DNA of 64,000 nucleotides from Christiangramia sp. (GTDB taxonomy: Bacteria > Bacteroidota > Bacteroidia > Flavobacteriales > Flavobacteriaceae), in NCBI RefSeq assembly GCF_029937855.1, contig NZ_JAPYPC010000015.1, positions 22,381 through 86,380 of the forward strand, read 5' to 3'. A program made the position numbers and the translations under genes. Under the pieces are notes generated by a model. It was not told the origin of the DNA and searched no databases. It saw only the letters and a program-made list of their open reading frames with translations. Shown here one piece after another: positions 63,650-64,000 of this stretch. Position 1 is the stretch's first letter, and every line of letters starts with the position of its first letter.

Positions 63650-64000
63650 ATTGCAAAACTACCTATAGAAATTCAGAATGAGTAATATCAAGTCGAAATA
63701 AGTTACCCCGAACTTGTTTCAGGATCTAATAGAATCTGAATCAAGTCATTGACATATTTCAGAAATTAGTAATCATAAAGTTAAATGCTTAATTTTAAAA
63801 GACTCTATTCCCCCGGCCTATCGAAAATTCATCGTGAAATTTGAAGTGTAAGCACCGTGAAATTTTAGGCTGTTTGAGCTAAACAAATTTTCTATAAAAA
63901 CACATCTGAATGGCGAGTTCTTAAAATTTAGGTGCTGAACGATAAATTTAGATAGAGTTTCGTAAACCTGGATTTTGAATGCATCCGACGACCAAAGGGA
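63650..64000. repeat. Right-edge intergenic region with dispersed repeats
   Basis: 351 bases without a gene. It starts with the -7 box TAGTTTTG (63654-63661, minus strand) for the desulfhydrase-like gene. A REP unit CCCGAACTTGTTTCAGGATC follows at about 63702-63725, with a decayed partner. From about 63800 there is GAAATTTTAGGCTGTTTGAGC (at about 63858) and GGCGAGTTC, then ACCTGGATTTTGAATGCATCC, which recalls a dispersed element that I remember from other Flavobacteriia. It runs off the window. Confidence 0.5.

Overview
The window is chromosomal DNA from a Bacteroidota bacterium, most likely a marine member of the Flavobacteriaceae (Gramella/Christiangramia, Salegentibacter or Zunongwangia type). 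The DNA is AT-rich. Initiation regions lack clear Shine-Dalgarno sequences, and many upstream regions carry the Bacteroidota -7 box TAnnTTTG. The gene content also fits: DUF5686 and VCBS/ASPIC proteins, a fused HPPK-deoxynucleoside kinase, an H+/Na+-pyrophosphatase and AsmA-like giants. Genus is inferred from gene content only. I see no prophage, insertion sequence, CRISPR array, rRNA or plasmid function. The window is core genome plus short dispersed repeats.

Layout. 1-2133 (minus): bacterial NHEJ operon, a small DUF7218/Rho_N-like gene, ku and ligD (ligD runs off the left edge). 2447-2914: unknown helical protein. 3061-9723 (minus): membrane pyrophosphatase, soluble pyrophosphatase, a DUF5686 outer-membrane protein and pyruvate dehydrogenase E1 beta. 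10032-15298 (plus): etfB-etfA, a bifunctional nuclease with UVR motif, a nucleoside transporter with an extra N-terminal domain, and a YihY protein. 15368-17113 (minus): a large PhnA-like membrane protein. 17324-21524 (plus): thyA, two tandem TonB-C-like secreted proteins, and egtB-egtD-DUF427 for ergothioneine. 21537-23103 (minus): a glycogen-binding-domain protein and a class V PLP enzyme that could be the missing EgtE. 23166-26534 (plus): 2TM protein, folA, fructosamine kinase, PPOX-fold protein and fabD. 26712-29256 (minus): amidohydrolase and DegT aminotransferase. 29356-31239 (plus): kdtA and two small acidic lipoproteins. 31291-37223 (minus): S24 repressor, Fur-family regulator with a P1B-4 metal-efflux ATPase, and a large zinc metalloprotease. 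37376-44676 (plus): an ASPIC/VCBS lipoprotein and an AsmA-like protein. 44739-44915 (minus): tRNA-Leu(UAA) and tRNA-Gly(GCC). 45334-51500 (minus): mutS, an ABC exporter, a DUF5706 (Pycsar-effector-like) membrane protein, a TerB-like protein and a secreted protein. 51660-60408: TrmH methyltransferase, folK-dNK fusion, queuosine-precursor transporter, second AsmA-like protein, DUF2797, GH3 and an acetyltransferase. 60582-63649 (minus): hemL, a glucosaminidase/LysM lipoprotein and an ACC deaminase/D-cysteine desulfhydrase.

Genes that work together. Thymidylate and folate metabolism is represented by thyA, folA and folK, scattered rather than clustered. The NHEJ genes abut with no or almost no spacing. 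Ergothioneine synthesis is a compact cluster. The Fur-like regulator and P1B-4 ATPase look like a metal-efflux unit. Convergent gene pairs are closed by strong hairpins. One family of these is built on a GGCTGTCTAAA stem and occurs in a short form and in long forms that carry REP-like palindromes in the loop. The larger intergenic gaps (44916-45333, 56946-57372, 60409-60581, 63650-64000) are filled with REP-type repeats. The observations most worth following are the ku-linked small DNA-binding-like protein, the orphan DUF5706 plus TerB pair, the candidate EgtE, the PhnA-like repeat protein and the modular terminators.
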